From Oscillospiraceae bacterium (GTDB taxonomy: Bacteria; Bacillota; Clostridia; Oscillospirales; Ruminococcaceae), in contig JAEDOB010000055.1 in assembly GCA_016302225.1 (NCBI GenBank), positions 1 through 10,470 on the forward strand: DNA of 10,470 nt, in the 5' to 3' direction. The notes under the pieces were generated by a model. That model searched no databases and was not told the origin of the DNA. It worked only from the letters and a program-made list of their open reading frames with translations. Both the position numbers and the translations under genes were made by a program. Of the stretch, positions 7,670 through 10,470 are shown in pieces. How positions within the stretch are numbered: the stretch's first letter is position 1; each line of letters opens with the position of its first letter.

Positions 7670-9504
7670 GATTTGGTTTTCCATTTCCATTCACAGCTAT
7701 TGTGGGTCAGAATAGGCTGAAACTGGCTCTTATTCTGAACTCCGTGAATCCTGCCATAGGCGGTGTGCTTATTTCGGGTGAAAAGGGGACAGCGAAATCA
7801 ACGGCTGTTCGTGGCCTTGCTTCTGCAACGGGACGCAAGGTGATTGAAATTCCGCTCAATGTTACCGAGGACAGGCTTGTGGGTACTCTTGATCTGTCCG
7901 AAGCGGTGAACGGCGGAGAAAGACGCTTTGAAAAGGGTATTCTGTACGATGCGGACGGAAATTTTCTCTATGTTGACGAAATAAATCTTCTGGGAACGCA
8001 CATTGCGGATATTCTGACGGAAGTTATTTCCGCAGGAGAAAATGTTGTACGGCGTGACGGAATATCATACAGTCACCCATGCCGCTGTATCCCCATAGGA
8101 ACAATGAATCCCGAGGAGGGGCAGCTTCGTCCCCAGCTTCTCGATAAATTCGGGCTGTTTGTGAATGTGCAGGGTGAAAATGATGTTGAAGCACGCACGG
8201 AGATAATCCGCCGCAGGCTTGAGTATGAAAATGCTACCGAGCAGTTCTGCCGCAAATATAAAGCGGAGGAGCAGCAGCTTGCGGAGCGTATTTCGGAAGC
8301 GGCAGAGAGATTGAAAAAAATTTCCGTTACGGAAGAAATATTGCAGTTTATTGCCCTTACTGCCGATAAAGCCTGCTGCGAGGGCAATCGCTGCGAAATA
8401 ATACTGACGGAAACGGCAAAGGCACTTTGTGCGTGGCACTGCGGCGAAATTGTCAGCGAAAATGATGTTTCAGAAGCGGCTAAAATGGTACTGCCCCACA
8501 GAATGAGAACCCCTCAGACAGCGGAACCCGTTTCGGAACAGGAAAATCAGCCCGATTTCGGCGAGGATAATTCTACGGAAAATGCGGGGGAGGAACATCA
8601 GACCGATATTTCACAGAATGATACTGCGCAGGAGAATAATTCGGCAAATACGCATGAACAAACGGAAACATCGGACGGAGAGATACCATTGTCCGCCGAA
8701 GGAATAAAGTCTGCCGCAGGAAAAAACGGCGGCAGCGGCAAGCGGAGCAAAACAGTATCGAACGAAAACAGCGGCAGATATGTGCGAAGTACAGTTCCCC
8801 ACGGAAAGTGCCGAGATATTGCACTGATACCTACACTGTGCTGTGCAGCTCTTAATCAGCGGTCAAGAACTCCGCCAAGCGGTATGAAGCTGGCTGTGAA
8901 AAGCTCCGATTTCCGGCAGAAAATACGGGAAAAACGCACAGGTGCGACCATACTTTTTGTTGTGGACGCAAGCGGCTCAATGGGAGCAAAGCGGCGAATG
9001 AGAGCAGTCAAGAGTGCTGTGCGGGGACTTTTGTCCGAAGCGTACCAAAAACGTGACCGTGTTGGCGTTGTGGCATTCAGAGGTGACGGTGCCCGTACTT
9101 TGCTCAGCATAACGGGAAGTCCGGAGCTTGCAAGGAAATGTATGGATGAACTTCCAACAGGCGGAAAAACCCCTTTGGCGGCAGGAATCGCTCAGGCGTA
9201 TGCGCTTCTCCGTGCGGAACGGATACGAACTCCCGACGCACTTCAATATCTTATACTTATTTCCGACGGCAAAGCGAACATTCCTTTGCATACAAACGAC
9301 CCGTTGGGGGATGCACTTACTGCGGCGGAACAGGTAAATCATTCGGGAGCAGGTGCAATGGTGCTTGACACTGAAAACGGCTATATAAAATTTGGCTTTG
9401 CTAAGCAGATAGCCGAGTGTATGGGAGCGGAATACATCAGGCTTGACGATGTAACAGGCTCTGCTGTGGAAGAAAATGTCCGCAGCTTTGTAAATAACGA
9501 ATGA
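7666..9504 (+). CDS. Chelatase AAA+/VWA subunit (BchD/ChlD-like)
   Basis: This 612-residue protein has BchD architecture. Residues 1-281 form an AAA+ module homologous to the preceding gene: Walker A GEKGTAKST (38-46), Walker B FLYVDEINLL (100-109), sensor 1 Asn148, sensor 2 Arg242 and terminal VLPHRMR (275-281). It lacks the cysteine insert of the I subunit. Where the I subunit has Arg in LLDRF, it has Lys161 (LLDKF). A low-complexity acidic Gln/Glu/Asn/Thr-rich linker spans about 283-345, followed by a basic segment. Residues 427-612 form a VWA domain with a full MIDAS: DASGSMG (434-440), Thr502 in TGGKTPL and Asp534 in ISDGKAN. In class I chelatases the D subunit links the ATPase ring to the H subunit. 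ATG overlaps the I-subunit stop (ATGA); GAGGG (7658-7662) is close to the start, and homology with the neighbour's N-terminus supports this start. Confidence 0.93.
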   Translation: MRFGFPFPFTAIVGQNRLKLALILNSVNPAIGGVLISGEKGTAKSTAVRGLASATGRKVIEIPLNVTEDRLVGTLDLSEAVNGGERRFEKGILYDADGNFLYVDEINLLGTHIADILTEVISAGENVVRRDGISYSHPCRCIPIGTMNPEEGQLRPQLLDKFGLFVNVQGENDVEARTEIIRRRLEYENATEQFCRKYKAEEQQLAERISEAAERLKKISVTEEILQFIALTADKACCEGNRCEIILTETAKALCAWHCGEIVSENDVSEAAKMVLPHRMRTPQTAEPVSEQENQPDFGEDNSTENAGEEHQTDISQNDTAQENNSANTHEQTETSDGEIPLSAEGIKSAAGKNGGSGKRSKTVSNENSGRYVRSTVPHGKCRDIALIPTLCCAALNQRSRTPPSGMKLAVKSSDFRQKIREKRTGATILFVVDASGSMGAKRRMRAVKSAVRGLLSEAYQKRDRVGVVAFRGDGARTLLSITGSPELARKCMDELPTGGKTPLAAGIAQAYALLRAERIRTPDALQYLILISDGKANIPLHTNDPLGDALTAAEQVNHSGAGAMVLDTENGYIKFGFAKQIAECMGAEYIRLDDVTGSAVEENVRSFVNNE

Positions 9505-9505
9505 C

Positions 9506-9517
9506 AGCCAAAAGGCT
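9506..9517 (+). other. Small weak hairpin between chelatase operon and lipoprotein gene
   Basis: AGCC (9506-9509) and GGCT (9514-9517) can pair around an AAAA loop two bases after the BchD-like stop. With only four pairs and just two T before an A-rich stretch, it is too weak to call a terminator. Transcription probably continues into the lipoprotein gene. No promoter was recognised in this 40-base gap. Confidence 0.3.
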
Positions 9518-9531
9518 TTCATAAAACAATT

Positions 9532-9536
9532 GGAGG
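9532..9536 (+). promoter_or_regulatory. Ribosome binding site that fixes the lipoprotein start
   Basis: GGAGG lies 8 bases before the ATG at 9545, an ideal distance. The in-frame TTG at 9530 overlaps this site and would add five polar residues (EENKM after the initiator) before the signal peptide, so the ATG is preferred. Confidence 0.85.
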
Positions 9537-9544
9537 AAAATAAA

Positions 9545-10123
9545 ATGAAAAAGGTAATTTTAACTATTGCAGCAATTTCAGCGGTAATGTCTTTGGTAGC
9601 TTGTGCCGGAGATAACGGCAGCACTCAGACAACGGCAGAAAGCACAACAGCAGTACAAAGTGAAGCCGCTCAGACAGCGGGACAGCAGGACAGCGCAGGC
9701 GGAGTTTCCGTATTTGCAGAAGAAAACGGTGTTCTTACTTATCTTGATACGGAACATTCACCCTTTGAGGGAGCAGGTCTGAAGATAACCGCAGACAAGT
9801 CCGCAAAGACAGTAAATTTTGTAAAGACCGACCTTGAGGGCAACGAAACGGTGGAATACTATACATTTGATTATAACAGCAATACGGTTGAGCAGTATTA
9901 CTATGTTTCCATGATGGGCACAGGTTTTTACTATACTTACGACCTGAACGCAGGAGAAATTGTTAAGATTGAAGACATTGACCACAATGATTCAACTCAG
10001 AGCACAAAGGACAGTGGAAGATACGACAGCGCTAACGACAGGCTCAAGGGAGATGTTGCATCGCTTGAAGCTTATTTTACCGAGCAGTATGGTATATCCA
10101 TTTCGGATATGGTAAACAGCTGA
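9545..10123 (+). CDS. Small Tyr-rich lipoprotein of unknown function
   Basis: I do not recognise the family of this 192-residue protein. It has a clear lipoprotein signal peptide: MKK, a hydrophobic core and lipobox SLVAC with Cys20 as the lipidation site, so it should be tethered outside the cytoplasmic membrane. Residues 21-52 are a Thr/Ser/Ala/Gln-rich flexible linker. Residues 53-145 look like a small beta-rich domain with alternating hydrophobic residues and a striking aromatic cluster (YYTFDY 105-110, QYYYVSMMGTGFYYTY 117-132). The tail (147-162) is polar, and 165-190 may be a helix. It follows the chelatase D gene by 40 bases on the same strand, and codon use looks similar. By position it may be an accessory surface protein of the import/chelatase system, for example a ligand-binding or membrane-attached factor, but this is guilt by association only. 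Confidence 0.8.
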   Translation: MKKVILTIAAISAVMSLVACAGDNGSTQTTAESTTAVQSEAAQTAGQQDSAGGVSVFAEENGVLTYLDTEHSPFEGAGLKITADKSAKTVNFVKTDLEGNETVEYYTFDYNSNTVEQYYYVSMMGTGFYYTYDLNAGEIVKIEDIDHNDSTQSTKDSGRYDSANDRLKGDVASLEAYFTEQYGISISDMVNS

Positions 10124-10238
10124 CTGTAAGGATACTGTTAGGGTAACAAAAGTATATCCGCAGCGTTAAAATGCTGCGGATATATTGAACGGTAATCTGT
10201 CTACTCAAAAAATAAAAATATCTGAAAGAAGATAAATT
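10124..10238 (+). other. Intergenic region between lipoprotein and LysR-type regulator
   Basis: These 115 bases hold a strong hairpin (separate entry) and A-rich sequence in front of the regulator. Two similar short stretches, ACTGTAAGG and ACTGTTAGGG, lie side by side at 10123-10143 and could be chance. A TTGAAC at 10185-10190 resembles a -35 element, but no well-placed -10 box follows at 17 bases, so no promoter is called. AAGAAG at 10226-10231, 7 bases before the regulator's ATG, is a weak ribosome site. Confidence 0.4.
10153..10184. terminator. Strong 12-bp hairpin, probable terminator of the operon
   Basis: TATATCCGCAGC (10153-10164) is perfectly complementary to GCTGCGGATATA (10173-10184) around an 8-base loop. 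It lies 29 bases after the lipoprotein stop and before the LysR gene, the expected place for the operon's end. On the + strand only TT follows, not a true T tract. Read on the - strand it is followed by CTTTTGTT, so it would work better as a terminator in that direction, although no - strand gene is visible here. Confidence 0.55.
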
Positions 10239-10470
10239 ATGACCCTTCAGCAAATGAAATACATAATTGCAATAGTCAGATGCGGCTCCATTACCGAAGC
10301 GGCAAAGCAGCTGTACATATCTCAGCCAAGTCTGTCAAATGCCGTCAAGGATATTGAAAATGAGATAGGCATAGAAATATTTCAGCGCTCCGCAAAAGGC
10401 ATCACTCTGACCACAGACGGCTCGGAATTTCTCTCATATGCAAGGCAGGTGGTGGAACAGGCGGAGCTTA
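10239..10470 (+). CDS. LysR-family transcriptional regulator, N-terminal part (cut by window end)
   Basis: An ATG at 10239 opens a frame that stays open to the last base (77 complete codons). The translation is the N-terminal winged helix-turn-helix of a LysR-type regulator: TLQQMKYIIAIVRCGSITEA (2-21), AAKQLYISQPSLSNAVKDIE (21-40), EIGIEIFQRSAKGITLTTDG (42-61). The Gln-Pro-Ser recognition-helix pattern and the LxLTxxG wing are typical. The effector-binding domain lies outside the window, so the signal is unknown. It is separated from the operon by a hairpin and has the same orientation, which is not the divergent layout most LysR regulators have with their targets, so it may control something downstream. 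Confidence 0.93.
   Translation, partial: MTLQQMKYIIAIVRCGSITEAAKQLYISQPSLSNAVKDIENEIGIEIFQRSAKGITLTTDGSEFLSYARQVVEQAEL

Noticed and set aside
2964..9504. Naming the genes bchH, bchI, bchD or cobN, with Mg or Co chelatase activity
   Set aside because: Family membership is clear, but the metal and tetrapyrrole are not, and no pathway gene is present to support either name.
9530..9544. Upstream TTG start adding five residues to the small lipoprotein
   Set aside because: TTG overlaps the GGAGG ribosome site, and the ATG at 9545 has ideal spacing and gives a standard signal peptide beginning MKK.
8977..9624. Long - strand open frame (215 codons) spanning the BchD end and the lipoprotein start
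   Set aside because: It crosses two well-supported + strand genes and their intergenic gap, and its translation shows no domain.
1..10470. CRISPR arrays, tRNA or rRNA genes, insertion sequences, phage genes
   Set aside because: Reading through the window showed no repeat-spacer pattern, no tRNA-like fold, and no transposase, integrase or phage protein; the region is nearly filled by the genes listed.

Overview
The window carries one compact gene cluster, all on the + strand, and the start of a second transcription unit. Protein style (lipoproteins with short Lys-rich signal peptides, strong AGAGG/GGAGG ribosome sites, tightly overlapped genes, Ruminococcus-like codon choice) suggests an anaerobic Clostridia/Oscillospiraceae-type Firmicute. 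This is an inference; no rRNA or taxonomic marker is present.

Layout: (1) bases 29-70 hold an intrinsic terminator or attenuator hairpin in front of the first gene. (2) Bases 125-2967 encode a complete FecBCD/BtuFCD-type ABC importer: substrate-binding lipoprotein, membrane permease and ATPase. (3) Bases 2964-9504 encode a complete class I (ATP-dependent, three-subunit) tetrapyrrole metal chelatase: a BchH/CobN-family large subunit that looks more like BchH than CobN, a BchI-type AAA+ ATPase, and a BchD-type protein (AAA+, acidic linker, VWA domain). (4) Bases 9545-10123 encode a small lipoprotein of unknown function. (5) A hairpin-containing intergenic region follows, then the first 77 codons of a LysR-family regulator that runs off the window.

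The six genes from 125 to 9504 overlap by 1 or 4 bases or are 6 bases apart, so they almost certainly form one translationally coupled operon. The lipoprotein follows after a 40-base gap and probably belongs to it. The arrangement suggests that a metal-tetrapyrrole or related metal chelate is imported and then handled in the cytoplasm by a chelatase, which could insert or remove a metal. No chlorophyll, heme or cobalamin biosynthesis gene is visible, so the name 'magnesium chelatase' should not be read as evidence of chlorophyll synthesis. The substrate (heme, corrinoid, other tetrapyrrole) and the direction of the reaction cannot be decided from sequence alone.

The most interesting points are the fusion of importer and complete H-I-D chelatase into one operon, the division of ATPase motifs between the I and D subunits (the D subunit has Lys where I has the presumed arginine finger), a cysteine cluster present only in the I subunit, a substitution next to the chelatase HGTLE motif, and the unassigned Tyr-rich lipoprotein.
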